Source: Rhodospirillaceae bacterium bin65 (GTDB taxonomy: Bacteria; Pseudomonadota; Alphaproteobacteria; Bin65). Taken from it: 64,000 nucleotides of DNA. The position numbers and the translations under genes were made by a program. Location: assembly GCA_002238725.1 (NCBI GenBank), contig MPMX01000005.1, forward strand, positions 52,150-116,149, given 5' to 3'. Positions 48,312 through 58,408 of this stretch are shown here, in pieces. The notes under the pieces were generated by a model that worked only from the letters and a program-made list of their open reading frames with translations, made no database searches and was not told the origin of the DNA. Within the stretch, counting starts at the first letter, position 1; each line of letters starts with the position of its first letter.

Positions 48312-49748
48312 ATGAGCGACATTGCTACGGCAGACAGCCTGTTTTTCGACCGCACGGGTATGAACCGCGCGCGGGTGGACCGCCTCGTCGGCGATGCGCT
48401 GCACGGCGCGGACGATGGCGAACTGTTTCTGGAATACACCCAGTCCGAGAGCCTGGTGTATGACGACAATCAGCTGAAAAGCGCGACCTTCGACGAGAGC
48501 CAGGGCTTCGGCCTGCGCGCGCTGGCCGGCGAGGCGACCGGCTACGCCCACGCCTCCGAACTCTCCGAAGACGCCATCGGGCGGGCATCGGCCACGGTGC
48601 GGGCGGTCCTCGCTGGCCATGATGGTACGCTCGCCGCCGGGCCGCGCGGCACCAACCGGGCGCTCTACGCGCCGGTCAACCCGCTGCAGGAGATGCCCTT
48701 CGAGCGCAAGGTGAAGTTGCTCGAAGAGATCGACGGCTACGCCCGCTCGAAAGACGAGAGGATTCGGCAGGTATCGGCCTCGCTGTTCGGCGAATGGCAG
48801 GCGGTGCTGATCGTGCGCGGCGACGGTCGGCGCGCCGCCGATATCCGGCCGCTGGTCCGCCTGAATGTCGCCGTCGTCGTGGAGCAGGACGGCCGCATGG
48901 AAACCGGCTCAGACGGCGCCGGCGGCCGCGCGGCTTATGACGGTTGGTTCGAGCCGGGCAACTGGCAGGGCCAGGTCGACGAAGCGCTGCGCCAGGCGCT
49001 GGTCAACCTGGAGTCGGTGCCGGCGCCGGCGGGCGAAATGCCGGTCGTGCTCGGGCCGGGCTGGACCGGCGTGCTGCTGCACGAGGCCGTCGGCCACGGC
49101 CTCGAAGGCGACTTCAACCGCAAGCGGACCTCGACCTTTTCCGGCCGGATCGGCGAGCAGGTTGCGGCGAAGGGCGTGACGGTGGTCGACGACGGCACCA
49201 TGGCCGACCGCCGCGGTTCGCTCACCATCGACGACGAGGGCACGCCGACCGGCCGCACCGTCCTGATCGAGGAGGGCATTCTGAAGGGCTACATGCAGGA
49301 CCGGCTGAACGCCCGGCTGATGGGCGCGGCGCCGACCGGCAACGGACGGCGCGAAAGCTATGCCCATCACCCGATGCCGCGCATGACCAACACCTTCATG
49401 CTGGCGGGCCAGGAGGCGCCCGAAGACATATTGAATTCCGTCGACAAGGGCCTTTATTGCGTTAACTTCGGCGGCGGCCAGGTCGATATCACCAGCGGCA
49501 AGTTCACCTTCTCCTGCACCGAAGCCTACCGGATCGAGGGCGGCAGGGTCGGTGCGCCGGTCAAGGGCGCGACGCTGATCGGCAACGGGCCGGACGTGAT
49601 GAACCGGGTCTCGATGATCGGCCACGATCTCAAGCTCGACCACGGCATCGGGACCTGCGGCAAGAACGGCCAAGGCGTGCCGGTCGGCGTCGGCCAGCCA
49701 ACCGTGCGGATCGACGCCATCACCGTCGGCGGCACGGAAGCGGCGTGA
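48312..49748 (+). CDS. tldD: Metalloprotease TldD
   Basis: A 478-aa zinc peptidase subunit of the TldD/TldE complex, which in E. coli processes microcin B17 and degrades unfolded peptides. The zinc site HEAVGHGLEGD gives HExxxH at residues 257-262. The C-terminal YCVNFGGGQVDITSGKFTFSC and MIGHDLKLDHGIGTCGKNGQ segments are family-typical. No tldE/pmbA gene is in the window. The ATG at 48312 gives the normal length. Confidence 0.94.
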   Translation: MSDIATADSLFFDRTGMNRARVDRLVGDALHGADDGELFLEYTQSESLVYDDNQLKSATFDESQGFGLRALAGEATGYAHASELSEDAIGRASATVRAVLAGHDGTLAAGPRGTNRALYAPVNPLQEMPFERKVKLLEEIDGYARSKDERIRQVSASLFGEWQAVLIVRGDGRRAADIRPLVRLNVAVVVEQDGRMETGSDGAGGRAAYDGWFEPGNWQGQVDEALRQALVNLESVPAPAGEMPVVLGPGWTGVLLHEAVGHGLEGDFNRKRTSTFSGRIGEQVAAKGVTVVDDGTMADRRGSLTIDDEGTPTGRTVLIEEGILKGYMQDRLNARLMGAAPTGNGRRESYAHHPMPRMTNTFMLAGQEAPEDILNSVDKGLYCVNFGGGQVDITSGKFTFSCTEAYRIEGGRVGAPVKGATLIGNGPDVMNRVSMIGHDLKLDHGIGTCGKNGQGVPVGVGQPTVRIDAITVGGTEAA

Positions 49749-49785
49749 AGTCCCGACCTCCCGCAAATTCGGGGGATTCCCGGCC

Positions 49786-50550
49786 GTGACGGATCCCTGG
49801 GGTTTCGACGGCGGGAAAGACCGCCGGGGCGAACGCGGGTCCGAAGGCGGCGATACGTTCCGCGATCTGTTGCCGACTTTCCTGATTATCGCCGCGGTGC
49901 TCGGCGGTCTCGCGGGGCTGGGCTGGCTGCTCGGCGAAGCGTTCGGTGTTTTCGATTCGGCGGAAGACGGTCTCTATGCCGGGTTCCTGATCGCCTTGCT
50001 GGTCTTTCTCAGCGGCGGGTTGCTGGTGCGGGGGCGCCACAGGATCGGCGGTATCCTGAAATCCCTCTTTGCCTGGGTCGCCATCGGGCTCGTCGCGGTG
50101 GCCGGCTACGCCTATCGCCATGAACTCACGATGGTCTGGCAGCGGGTTATCGGCGAACTCTCGCCCGGCACGGCGGTCTACGGCGAGCGCAGCCTGACGG
50201 TGCGCGCCTCCGGCGACGGCGCCTTCTATATGGACGTCTTCCTGAACGGTCAGCCGGCGCGGATGCTGGTCGATACCGGCGCTTCCGATCTGGCACTCTC
50301 ACCGGCCGACGCCCTCGTGGCCGGGCTCGATGTGGGCGATCTTCGCTACTCCGTTCCGGTGCAGACCGCCGACGGCGCTTCGAAGGCCGCCCCCGCTGTC
50401 CTGGATACGATCCGGGTCGGCGGGCGGACCTTCCGCAATCAGCGGGCGCTGGTGCTGCGCCGGGGTCGGGTTTCGTTGCTCGGCGTATCGGTTCTCCGCC
50501 GCTTCCGCTCGTTCGAGATCAGCGGCGACCAGCTGACCCTGCGCTGGTAG
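49786..50550 (+). CDS. Membrane-anchored retropepsin-like aspartic protease (TIGR02281 type)
   Basis: A 254-aa protein starting with GTG after a GGGGGA ribosome site. Hydrophobic segments lie at about 30-50, 62-80 and 93-110. A periplasmic-type retropepsin domain follows, with catalytic Asp163 in MLVDTGASDLALSPADA and the C-terminal VSLLGVSVLRRFRSFEISGDQLTLRW. This is the clan AA family common in alphaproteobacteria. It lies 37 bp after tldD in the same direction and may be co-expressed. Confidence 0.88.
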   Translation: MTDPWGFDGGKDRRGERGSEGGDTFRDLLPTFLIIAAVLGGLAGLGWLLGEAFGVFDSAEDGLYAGFLIALLVFLSGGLLVRGRHRIGGILKSLFAWVAIGLVAVAGYAYRHELTMVWQRVIGELSPGTAVYGERSLTVRASGDGAFYMDVFLNGQPARMLVDTGASDLALSPADALVAGLDVGDLRYSVPVQTADGASKAAPAVLDTIRVGGRTFRNQRALVLRRGRVSLLGVSVLRRFRSFEISGDQLTLRW

Positions 50551-50582
50551 CGCGTCGAACGGCCTGCTCCGTTCGCACGGGT

Positions 50583-51152
50583 TCAGCTGCCGCTCGTCAT
50601 GACGAATTGCTTCGCGGTGCCGAGCAGCAGGGCGACCGCGAAGGCCAGCCCCTCGATCATGATGGTCTGGGGCCACGGCAGGCCGAGGGTGGCCCGGACG
50701 ATCAGGGTTTCGGCCGTCAGCACGGCAATCCAGGCCAGGAACAGCAGGCTGGCGCCCGGCCCGGACGGATCGACTGCAAACGCCAGGATGACGAGGAGCA
50801 ACTGCCCGCCCAGCAACGGCACCTGCGCCCAATTGTGGACCGTGATGTAGGCCGCGTACTTGTCCGCAACGCCGGCGCCGCGGCAGATATAGAAGGAGAT
50901 CAGCGGCCAGAGCGTCCAGACCAGCGGATAGTTAATGGCCTCGATCAGCCAGAAACGGCCGATCCCGACCCCTTTGGGCAACGGGAGGTTCAGCAGATAG
51001 ACGACATAGAGCGGGAGCAGGAAAGCGGCGGCATAGAATGAGCGCCAGTAGCCCTCCAGGGTGAGATTGAAGGCCTTCAGCCCGCCAGCGTCGAGCCCGA
51101 TGACGCGGAACGATCCGCGTATCGACCGTCTGCCTTCCTCCCAAATGCCCAT
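50583..51152 (-). CDS. Hypothetical multi-span membrane protein (189 aa)
   Basis: Family not recognised. Polar N-terminus, then hydrophobic segments at about 35-55, 66-88, 108-128, 132-150 and 160-178, giving four or five predicted helices. The motif RFWLIEAINYPLVWTLWPL is prominent. It is four bases downstream of the tungstate-type binding protein gene (51157) on the same strand, so it may be part of that operon, but I infer no role. Confidence 0.65.
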   Translation of the reverse strand: MGIWEEGRRSIRGSFRVIGLDAGGLKAFNLTLEGYWRSFYAAAFLLPLYVVYLLNLPLPKGVGIGRFWLIEAINYPLVWTLWPLISFYICRGAGVADKYAAYITVHNWAQVPLLGGQLLLVILAFAVDPSGPGASLLFLAWIAVLTAETLIVRATLGLPWPQTIMIEGLAFAVALLLGTAKQFVMTSGS

Positions 51153-51156
51153 GCGC

Positions 51157-51975
51157 CTATCCGCCCGAAGCCAGCGATGCCGGGTGGAACAGAACCTTGC
51201 CCCCGATCCGGAAACTGCCGATGGCGCGCTGCCCGGCCGGCGAAATCAGCCAGGTCACGAAGCGCCGGGCCGCCCGCGCCTTGACATGCGGGTGTCTTTT
51301 CGGATCGACCGCGATCGCTCCGTAAGGATTGCGCAGGCGCACATCGCCTTCCACCAGCAGCCGCAGCGGCCCGCGATTCCCGAAGGACAGCCAGGTGCCG
51401 CGGTCGACCAGGGTATAGGCCGGCATCGCCGCCGCGGTATTCAGGGTCCGGCCCATGCCTGCGCCGATCTCGCGATACCAGCCGGTGCGCTCCGACGGCG
51501 CGATTCCGGCCGCCAGCCACAGGCTGCGCTCGCGCCGGTGGGTGCCGCTGTCGTCTCCCCGGGATAGAAACACCGCCCGGGTCTTGCCGATCTTGGTCAG
51601 GGCTGCGACGGCGTCGGCGGAACCGCGGACGCCGGCCGGGTCGGCCGCCGGGCCCACGATGACGAATTCGTTGTACATCAGCGGATGACGGCGCAGGCCG
51701 TAGCCGTCCCGGACAAACGCCTCTTCCGACGGCCGGTGGTGCACCAGCAGGACGTCGGCGTCGCCGCGCCGGGCCAGCCGGATCGCCTGGCCGGTGCCGA
51801 CGGCAATCACGCGCACCCGGATTCCGGTCGCCCCGGTAAATGCGGGCAGGATATGGTCGAACAGTCCGGACGCCTCGGTTGAGGTTGTGGAGGCGACGCG
51901 GATGGTTTCGGCCAGCGCCGGGCCCGCGACCGTCGCGGCCGCGGCAAGAACAGCGGCGTAAACGAGCCTTACCAG
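51157..51975 (-). CDS. tupA: Tungstate-type ABC transporter substrate-binding protein (TupA-like)
   Basis: A 272-aa periplasmic oxyanion-binding protein. Residues 1-22 are a signal peptide (VRLVYAAVLAAAATVAGPALA). The mature start ETIRVASTTSTEASGLFDHI, with the TTST motif, and DVLLVHHRPSEEAFV are typical of TupA tungstate-binding proteins. No ATG/GTG/TTG fits; a CTG at 51975 has GGAG seven bases upstream and overlaps the stop of the ATPase gene, so I take CTG as start. Tungstate specificity is inferred from family resemblance; molybdate cannot be excluded. Confidence 0.82.
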   Translation of the reverse strand: MVRLVYAAVLAAAATVAGPALAETIRVASTTSTEASGLFDHILPAFTGATGIRVRVIAVGTGQAIRLARRGDADVLLVHHRPSEEAFVRDGYGLRRHPLMYNEFVIVGPAADPAGVRGSADAVAALTKIGKTRAVFLSRGDDSGTHRRERSLWLAAGIAPSERTGWYREIGAGMGRTLNTAAAMPAYTLVDRGTWLSFGNRGPLRLLVEGDVRLRNPYGAIAVDPKRHPHVKARAARRFVTWLISPAGQRAIGSFRIGGKVLFHPASLASGG

Positions 51976-52691
51976 TGCAGCTCTCCTTTCAGGAACGCCG
52001 CCAGTTCCGGCGTTTTCGGTTCGCTGAACAGGTTGGCCGCCGGGCCGGCCTCCAAAGCGCGGCCGTGGTGCAGGAACACCAGATCGTCGGCAAGCCGCCG
52101 CGCCATGGCGAGGTCGTGGGTCGACAGGATCGCCGTCCGGCCCTCGCGCCGCAGCTCGAGGATGATCTGCTCGATGCTCCAGCTCGCGGCCGGGTCCAGG
52201 CTCGCCGTCGGTTCGTCGAGGAACAGGACCTCCGGATCGCGCGCCCAGGCCCGCGCGAAGGACAGGCGCTGCTGCTCGCCGCCCGAGAGGCTGCGCGCCG
52301 GCCGGATTGCCATGTCGCCCAGGCCGACATAGTCCAGCGCCGTGTGCGCCCGGTGGACCGCCTTCGCCCTTGCGACGCCCTGCAGGCGGACGGCGTGCAC
52401 GATGTTGGCCAGTACCGAGCGGTTCAGGAGGACCGGCTTCTGAAACACCATGGCCTGGCGCGCCTGCGCCGCCGCGCCGGAAAGCCCGGACCAGCGGACG
52501 GTGCCGCGATCCGGTGCGATCAGCCCGTGGGCGATCTTGAGCAGCATGCTCTTGCCGGCGCCATTCGGCCCCAGAACGACAGTCGTCCGCCGGCGGGCGA
52601 CCAGCATGTTGATTCGGTCGAGAATTTGTTGGCCGTCGTGCCGGAGCGAAATGTTCTCCAGCGCCAGCGGCAGGATGCTCGGAGCTTCCAT
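51969..52691 (-). CDS. tupC: Tungstate-type ABC transporter ATP-binding protein
   Basis: A 240-aa ABC ATPase: Walker A GPNGAGKS (about 42-49), Q-loop VFQKPVLLNRSV, signature LSGGEQQRLSFARAW, Walker B VLFLDEPTASLD and H-loop STHD. It lies nine bases after the permease gene and overlaps the tupA start. Such single-ATPase importers energise uptake of oxyanions. Confidence 0.92.
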   Translation of the reverse strand: MEAPSILPLALENISLRHDGQQILDRINMLVARRRTTVVLGPNGAGKSMLLKIAHGLIAPDRGTVRWSGLSGAAAQARQAMVFQKPVLLNRSVLANIVHAVRLQGVARAKAVHRAHTALDYVGLGDMAIRPARSLSGGEQQRLSFARAWARDPEVLFLDEPTASLDPAASWSIEQIILELRREGRTAILSTHDLAMARRLADDLVFLHHGRALEAGPAANLFSEPKTPELAAFLKGELHW

Positions 52692-52700
52692 CGGCCGGCC

Positions 52701-53423
52701 CTAGAGCTTCGCGCCCGTCAGCGCCGCTTCCGGCGTGCTGCGCTCGCGCACCATCCATGCCGCCGCGTTAAGAACGATGGCCAGGGTCACGAGAACAATG
52801 CCCAGACCCAGCGCCAGGGCGAGGTTGCCCCTGCCGGTTTCGAGGGCGATCGCCGTCGTCATGGTGCGCGTATGATGGGCGATGTTGCCGCCGACGATGA
52901 TGACGGCACCGACTTCGGCGGCCGCCCGGCCGAAGCCGGCGAGGATCGCGGTCAGGACGGCGGTCCGGCCGTCCCACAGCAACGTCGGGATGGCGCGCCG
53001 CCGGCTGCTGCCCAGGGATGTGAGCTGCTCGCGATAGTCGTGCCAGAGCGATTCGACGATCTGGCGGGTCAGGGCAGTGACGATCGGGGTCACGAGGATG
53101 GCCTGGGCGATCGCCATCGCGCCGGGCGTGAAGAGGATGTTCAGGGCGCCCAGCGGGCCGCTGCGCGACAGCATCAGATAAACCACCAAACCGACGACGA
53201 CCGGCGGCAGGCCCATCAGCGCGTTGACCAGAACGATGACCGCCTTGCGCCCGCGGAACCGGTATACCGCCAGCGCGCCGCCCAGGGGCAGGCCGATCAG
53301 GCAGGACAGGACAACCGCCGCCAGGTTCACCTCCAGCGACAGGATAATGATTTCCCAGAGGTCGGCATCGAAGCCGAACAGCAGCCGGAAAGCCGCGGCG
53401 AAACCTTCGGTAAGGTCGGACAT
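52701..53423 (-). CDS. tupB: Tungstate-type ABC transporter permease
   Basis: A 240-aa inner-membrane protein with five to six hydrophobic segments and the EAA-type loop LGSSRRRAIPTLLWDGRTAVLTAILAGFGRAAAEVGAVIIVGGNI, typical of TupB/ModB-like permeases. It is first in the operon tupB-tupC-tupA. The 69-bp gap upstream, after dapE, shows no obvious tungsten or molybdenum riboswitch. Confidence 0.9.
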   Translation of the reverse strand: MSDLTEGFAAAFRLLFGFDADLWEIIILSLEVNLAAVVLSCLIGLPLGGALAVYRFRGRKAVIVLVNALMGLPPVVVGLVVYLMLSRSGPLGALNILFTPGAMAIAQAILVTPIVTALTRQIVESLWHDYREQLTSLGSSRRRAIPTLLWDGRTAVLTAILAGFGRAAAEVGAVIIVGGNIAHHTRTMTTAIALETGRGNLALALGLGIVLVTLAIVLNAAAWMVRERSTPEAALTGAKL

Positions 53424-53492
53424 CGCGGATATACTTGCGTGTTTTCGAGGGCGCGGACAGCGGACAATCCGCCCGCGTTTCGGACCGCCGGT

Positions 53493-54644
53493 TTACTGTG
53501 GAAAAATCTTGTCCAGCACGCGGCGGTAGATGCGGGCGAGCGCTTCCAGGTCTGCGACCGGCACTTGCTCGTCCACCTTGTGCATGGTCTTGCCGATGGC
53601 GCCGAATTCCGCGACCGAACAATAACGGTGAATGAAGCGGGCGTCGGACGTGCCTCCGGTCGTGCTCAGTTCCGGCCGCCGGCCGAGTTCTTCGGCCGCA
53701 GCGTCGGCGATTGCGTCCGATAGCGGCCCCGGCGGGCACAGGAAGGATTCGCCGGAGACGTGGATCGACAGGTCGTAGGCCCCGCCGTCGCCGATGGCGG
53801 CATCGAACCGTTCGCGCACCCAGGATTCGAGGCTGCTCCCGGACCAGAGATCGTTAAAACGCGCGTTGAAGGTTGCGCTGGCCCGGGCCGGGATGACGTT
53901 GGCAGCCGGATTGCCGACATCGACGGTCGAGACCTGCAGGGTCGTCGCCTGAAAGTGCTCGGTGCCGTCGTCGATCTTCGTATCCGTAATCGCGGCGAGC
54001 ATCCGGACCAGCCGGTGGACCGGATTGTCGGCCAGATGCGGATAGGCGGTGTGCCCCTGAATCCCGCGCACGGTAACGCGGCCGGTCAGGCTGCCGCGCC
54101 GGCCGATCTTGATCATGTCGCCGAGCGCTTCCGGGTTGGTCGGCTCGCCGACCAGGCACATGTCGAGGCGTTCGCCCCGCTGGTCCAGCCATTCCAGCAC
54201 TTTCCGGGTGCCGTTGACGGCATCGCCTTCCTCGTCGCCGGTGATGAGCAGGCCGATCGAGCCGCCGAAATTGGCGCTGCGGTCGTCCAGAAAACCCGAA
54301 ACGGCCGAGACGAAGGCGGCGATCGCGCCCTTCATGTCGGAGGCGCCGCGGCCGTAGAGGATGCCGCCGGCGACGACGCCGGCGAACGGCTCGTGGGTCC
54401 AGTCGGCCGAATCGCCTTCGGGCACGACATCCGTATGACCGGCGAAGCAGAAATTCGGATGGTCGCTTCCCAGCCGCGCATACAGGTTGTCGACCCGTTG
54501 CGCGCCGTCGCCGAAGGGCAGGCGGGTGCAGGCAAAACCGAGGCCTTCCAGCGCGGCCTGCAACACATCCAGCGCGCCTTCGTCCTTCGGCGTGACGGAA
54601 GGCCGGCGGATCAGATCCTGCGCCAGGGGAAGGGTTTCGATCAT
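53493..54644 (-). CDS. dapE: Succinyl-diaminopimelate desuccinylase
   Basis: M20 metallopeptidase of lysine/peptidoglycan precursor synthesis, 383 aa. Motifs: [16 protein letters not shown] (metal His/Asp), [29 protein letters not shown] (catalytic Glu), and C-terminal [10 protein letters not shown]. It follows dapD by 13 bp. Confidence 0.95.
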   Translation of the reverse strand: MIETLPLAQDLIRRPSVTPKDEGALDVLQAALEGLGFACTRLPFGDGAQRVDNLYARLGSDHPNFCFAGHTDVVPEGDSADWTHEPFAGVVAGGILYGRGASDMKGAIAAFVSAVSGFLDDRSANFGGSIGLLITGDEEGDAVNGTRKVLEWLDQRGERLDMCLVGEPTNPEALGDMIKIGRRGSLTGRVTVRGIQGHTAYPHLADNPVHRLVRMLAAITDTKIDDGTEHFQATTLQVSTVDVGNPAANVIPARASATFNARFNDLWSGSSLESWVRERFDAAIGDGGAYDLSIHVSGESFLCPPGPLSDAIADAAAEELGRRPELSTTGGTSDARFIHRYCSVAEFGAIGKTMHKVDEQVPVADLEALARIYRRVLDKIFPQ

Positions 54645-54657
54645 GGTTCGCGCCGGT

Positions 54658-55491
54658 CTAGTCGCGCAGGAGCTCGTTTACCGAGGTTTTCGAGCGCGTC
54701 TGCGCATCCACCTGCTTGACGATCACCGCGCAATAGAGGCTCGGCCCACCCTTCGGGTCGGGCAGCGAGCCGGGAACCACGACCGAATAGGCCGGCACTT
54801 CGCCGCGATGGGTCTCGCCGGTCGCCCGGTTTACGATCTTGGTCGACGCCCCGATGTAGACGCCCATGGAAAGCACGGCGCCTTCGCGCACGATGACGCC
54901 TTCGGCGACCTCGGACCGGGCACCGACGAAGCAATTGTCCTCGATGATGACGGGATCGGCCTGCAGCGGCTCCAGCACCCCGCCGATGCCGGCGCCGCCG
55001 GAGATATGGCAGTTCTTGCCGATCTGGGCGCAGGAACCGACAGTAGACCAGGTATCGACCATCGTGCCTTCATCGACATAGGCGCCCAGATTGACGAAAC
55101 ACGGCATCAGAACGACACCCTTGGCGATGAAGGCCGAACGGCGGACGATGCAGTTCGGCACGGCGCGGAAGCCGGCCTCGCGAAACCGGCTATCGTCCCA
55201 GCCCTCGAATTTCGATGGTACCTTGTCCCACCAGTTGGTGTCGCGCCCCGGCCCCCCGCCGATCGGGTTCATGTCGTTCAGCCGGAACGACAGCAGGACC
55301 GCCTTCTTGGCCCACTGGTTGACCGTCCAGGCGCCGCCGGCGCCTTTTTCGGCAACCCGGAGCCGGCCTTTGTCCAAGGCGTCCAGGGCAGCGTCGACAG
55401 CGTCGCGAACGGCGCCGACCGTGGCCGTGCTGACCGTCTCGCGGTCTTCCCAGGCGGCGTCGATGGTGGCAGCGAGATCGGCAAGGTTCAT
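54658..55491 (-). CDS. dapD: Tetrahydrodipicolinate N-succinyltransferase
   Basis: A 277-aa left-handed beta-helix acyltransferase. N-terminal helical part (1-100), then hexapeptide repeats ([58 protein letters not shown]) and a C-terminal lid. The ATG at 55491 is the family start. Supplies the substrate for the downstream dapE. Confidence 0.96.
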   Translation of the reverse strand: MNLADLAATIDAAWEDRETVSTATVGAVRDAVDAALDALDKGRLRVAEKGAGGAWTVNQWAKKAVLLSFRLNDMNPIGGGPGRDTNWWDKVPSKFEGWDDSRFREAGFRAVPNCIVRRSAFIAKGVVLMPCFVNLGAYVDEGTMVDTWSTVGSCAQIGKNCHISGGAGIGGVLEPLQADPVIIEDNCFVGARSEVAEGVIVREGAVLSMGVYIGASTKIVNRATGETHRGEVPAYSVVVPGSLPDPKGGPSLYCAVIVKQVDAQTRSKTSVNELLRD

Positions 55492-55628
55492 TGAGAAATC
55501 CGGATCGTAGGGAAATTCGTCCGCGGAAAGTAGCGGGGCGCCGGAGGCTGTCAACGCGGCGCAGAAACCCTGTCCGTGCTGTCGGCGGGTAACCTTGCTG
55601 CGGCTAAGACCGGACGGCTCAAGTAAGC

Positions 55629-56093
55629 TTACGCCGCCTTGCTCGGCAGGGAATCGGTGAGCAGGGCGTAGAGCGCATCCTTGCTCGGCGAGCCGCGCAG
55701 CTTTTCGCACATTGCCGGGTCGCGCAGCAGGCGGGAAACGCGGGCGAGAGCCTTGAGGTGATCGGCGCCGGCGTCTTCCGGCGCCAGCAGCAGGAACAAC
55801 AGATCGACCGGCTGCTCGTCCACGGCGTCGAAATCGATCGGTTCATCGAGGCGCGCAAAGACGCCCCTGACCTTATCCAGTTCGCCAAGCTTGCCGTGGG
55901 GAATGGCAATGCCGCTCCCGACCCCGGTGGTGCCCAGCCGCTCGCGCTCCAGCAGCACGTCGAAAATGCGCCGGTCGTCCAAGCCTGTCGCCCTGGCGCC
56001 GCGACGCGATAACTCTTGAAGCGCCTGCTTCTTGCAGGTCGCCTTCATGGCGGGCACAACGCTTTCAGGCGTCAAAAGATCGATAATCTCCAT
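55629..56093 (-). CDS. ptsN: Nitrogen PTS EIIA protein
   Basis: A 154-aa PTS_EIIA_2 domain with the phosphorylatable His66 in [12 protein letters not shown]. Regulates potassium and nitrogen responses through the PTS-Ntr phosphorelay. It lies 38 bp after hpf, in the classic rpoN-hpf-ptsN order. Confidence 0.95.
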   Translation of the reverse strand: MEIIDLLTPESVVPAMKATCKKQALQELSRRGARATGLDDRRIFDVLLERERLGTTGVGSGIAIPHGKLGELDKVRGVFARLDEPIDFDAVDEQPVDLLFLLLAPEDAGADHLKALARVSRLLRDPAMCEKLRGSPSKDALYALLTDSLPSKAA

Positions 56094-56131
56094 CAGCTTT
56101 CCTACCCTGATAACGGGCGCGGTCGGTTTTC

Positions 56132-56737
56132 TTATTGGGTTTCTGCGGCGCCTTCAGGATCGACCCAGCCGATATGACCATCGGCCCGGCGATAGATCAT
56201 GTTGAGCCCTCCATGGGCCACATTCCGGAACATCATGGCCGGCAGGTCCGCCAGATCCATGCGCATGACGGCTTCCCCCACCGTCAAAGAAGCGATGTCC
56301 GTAGTCATATCCGCAACCACCACCGGCTCGTTTTGGCCGTTCCCTGAGGTGCTTGCATCGGCCTGTTCGGTCTCAGGCTCTTCGTCGTGAGCGAGGATGT
56401 ACTGTTGCGCCGTCAACGTTTCAAGGTCTCTCGGCGCCGCCGGGTGGTGATCGCGGATGCGCCGTTTGTTGCGGCGAAGCCGTTTAGCGATGTGTTCTGC
56501 GGCTTTGTTGAAGGCCGCATAGGGATCCTCGGCCCGGCCTTCGCCCAGGACATGCAGCCCGCGGCTGACATGGACCTTGATGTCGACGGCGAACTCGTGA
56601 CCGCTCTTGTCGAACGTGACGGTAGAATCCAGAGCCCGTTCGAAAAATTTGCCGACGGTGTCGCCGATAGTGGATTCGGCGTGCCGGCGCAAAGCTTGAC
56701 CGACATCGAGGTGCCGGCCGGTGACCTTGACGTTCAT
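56132..56737 (-). CDS. hpf: Long-form ribosome hibernation promoting factor
   Basis: A 201-aa protein: N-terminal ribosome-binding HPF domain (MNVKVTGRHLDVGQALRRHA ... KVHVSRGLHVLGEGRAEDPYAA), acidic/Ser linker (about 120-145), and C-terminal dimerisation domain (SLTVGEAVMRMDLADLPAMM, then FRNVAHGGLNMIYRRADGH), the long form typical of alphaproteobacteria. The ATG at 56737 is the family start. Confidence 0.95.
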   Translation of the reverse strand: MNVKVTGRHLDVGQALRRHAESTIGDTVGKFFERALDSTVTFDKSGHEFAVDIKVHVSRGLHVLGEGRAEDPYAAFNKAAEHIAKRLRRNKRRIRDHHPAAPRDLETLTAQQYILAHDEEPETEQADASTSGNGQNEPVVVADMTTDIASLTVGEAVMRMDLADLPAMMFRNVAHGGLNMIYRRADGHIGWVDPEGAAETQ

Positions 56738-56862
56738 TCCGGTATTCCGGCCGCTGAAACGCGCCATGTCAAGACAATGACACCGAAAAATTTTTGTGGG
56801 GTGTCCGTCCGGCGCCGTGGCGGCGGACGCGCGACAGGGGCCGTCAGCCCCGGTGTACCTTG

Positions 56863-58362
56863 TCATGCCGGGGGTCCGGCCGGCCGTGCCGGCGACAGCG
56901 CCAAACCGGCCCGCTGCCGCCGGCGGCGCTCAATCGACGACGGAATCCGCAGCATTTCCCTGTATTTCGCCACCGTGCGACGGGCCACGTCGTAGCCTTC
57001 GGCACGCAACAGACCGACAACCGCCTCGTCCGAAAGGGGGGCCGTCTCCCTATTGATCAGGATGCGCAACCGATGCCGAACCGCGCTTGCGGCATAACCC
57101 GGCCCGCCGTTCAGGTCGTCGATCCGGGCGGAAAACAGAAATTTCAAGGCGAAAACGCCTTGGGGCGTGCAGGCAAACTTGTCGTTCGCCGCCCGGCTTA
57201 TGGTGCTCTCGTGCAAGTCGGTGGCGCGGGCGATGTCTTTCCGGGTCATTGGCCTGAGACCTACCGTCCCAAGCTCCAGGAATTCCCGCTGCCGATGGAA
57301 AATCTCGACGCCGAGAAGCAGGATCGTCGCTTTCCGCTTCTCGACTGCCTGGATCAGCCAGCTTGCTTCCTGGGACCTGTCCCTGAGATAAGCCCTTTCC
57401 GAATCGTCCCGAGATCGCGCGCGCAATATTTCGAGTCCGTCGCGGTCAAGCGAGAGGTGCGGAACAGTATCCGGGTTGATGGCGACAACCCATTGGCCGA
57501 CCTGCCGGGCATGCTCTTTGTCGTATCCGGGCGCCTCGACCGCCGGCTGGACGATCAGGTCGGGCACGACCGCCGGCGCGCCGGTGCCTGCGAAGGCAAG
57601 GCCCGGCCGCGGATCCAGCTTGCGGAGGCGTTCGAGATATAGCGGCAGGTCGTCCGATTCGATGCCAGCGGCGGCGGCCAGCGCGTCCGGCCCGCGTTCG
57701 GTTAGCAGGGACAGGTTGTCGAGCACGGCCTCCATGCCCGGATCGAGTGGGCCGGCATCGATGAGCTGCAGGCGCAGGCATTCGCTCAGAGTCCGGGCGA
57801 ACAGGCCTGCCGGCGCCAGCGCTTGCAGCCGCGAGAGAACATCGGAGACCTGCGCTTCGGGCACGCCGTGCAAGCCGGCGACGTCGGCAATATCGCCGGC
57901 CAGGTAGCCAGCCTCATCCAGCAGGCCGCTTAGATCGACTGCGATATTGCGTTCGCCGGCATCGACGAAGGAATAGGCGATGTCTTCGAAAAGGATATTT
58001 CGAAGCGATTGCTCTGGCGCCAGATCGGAATCTTCGCGCTCGTACTCGCCCGTCTGCACATTGCGGGGATCCATTCCGGAGCCTGTGCCCGCGGTCGCGC
58101 CGAACAACCGGGTGGCTGCGGGCGTCGGCCGATAGCCGCGCGCCGGGTCCCGCGTCGGTGCTTTAGGCACCCTGATCCCAAAATCGTCGGGCGGATCTTC
58201 CAGCGCCAGCAGCGGGTTCGTTTCGAGCGCCTCGCGGACGATGGCGTCGAGCCCGGTATTGGAGAGCTGCAGCAACCTGATCGACTGCTGCAGGGCCGGC
58301 GTCAGGGTTTGCGATTGTTTCCGCCGCAGGCGGAGATCGATCGAAAGGCCCGGTGCGGCCAT
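56863..58362 (-). CDS. rpoN: RNA polymerase sigma-54 factor
   Basis: A 499-aa sigma54: N-terminal Gln-rich activator-contact region (LRRKQSQTLTPALQQSIRLLQ), a core-binding central part, and the C-terminal RpoN box ARRTVAKYREMLRIPSS at about 455-472. It recognises -24/-12 promoters and needs an enhancer-binding protein. It follows lptB by 46 bp; hpf is 125 bp downstream. Confidence 0.97.
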   Translation of the reverse strand: MAAPGLSIDLRLRRKQSQTLTPALQQSIRLLQLSNTGLDAIVREALETNPLLALEDPPDDFGIRVPKAPTRDPARGYRPTPAATRLFGATAGTGSGMDPRNVQTGEYEREDSDLAPEQSLRNILFEDIAYSFVDAGERNIAVDLSGLLDEAGYLAGDIADVAGLHGVPEAQVSDVLSRLQALAPAGLFARTLSECLRLQLIDAGPLDPGMEAVLDNLSLLTERGPDALAAAAGIESDDLPLYLERLRKLDPRPGLAFAGTGAPAVVPDLIVQPAVEAPGYDKEHARQVGQWVVAINPDTVPHLSLDRDGLEILRARSRDDSERAYLRDRSQEASWLIQAVEKRKATILLLGVEIFHRQREFLELGTVGLRPMTRKDIARATDLHESTISRAANDKFACTPQGVFALKFLFSARIDDLNGGPGYAASAVRHRLRILINRETAPLSDEAVVGLLRAEGYDVARRTVAKYREMLRIPSSIERRRRQRAGLALSPARPAGPPA

Positions 58363-58408
58363 CGTTGCGCCGCCTGCAGCGCGTTCCTACAGCAGGCCCG
58401 CAGCCGGC

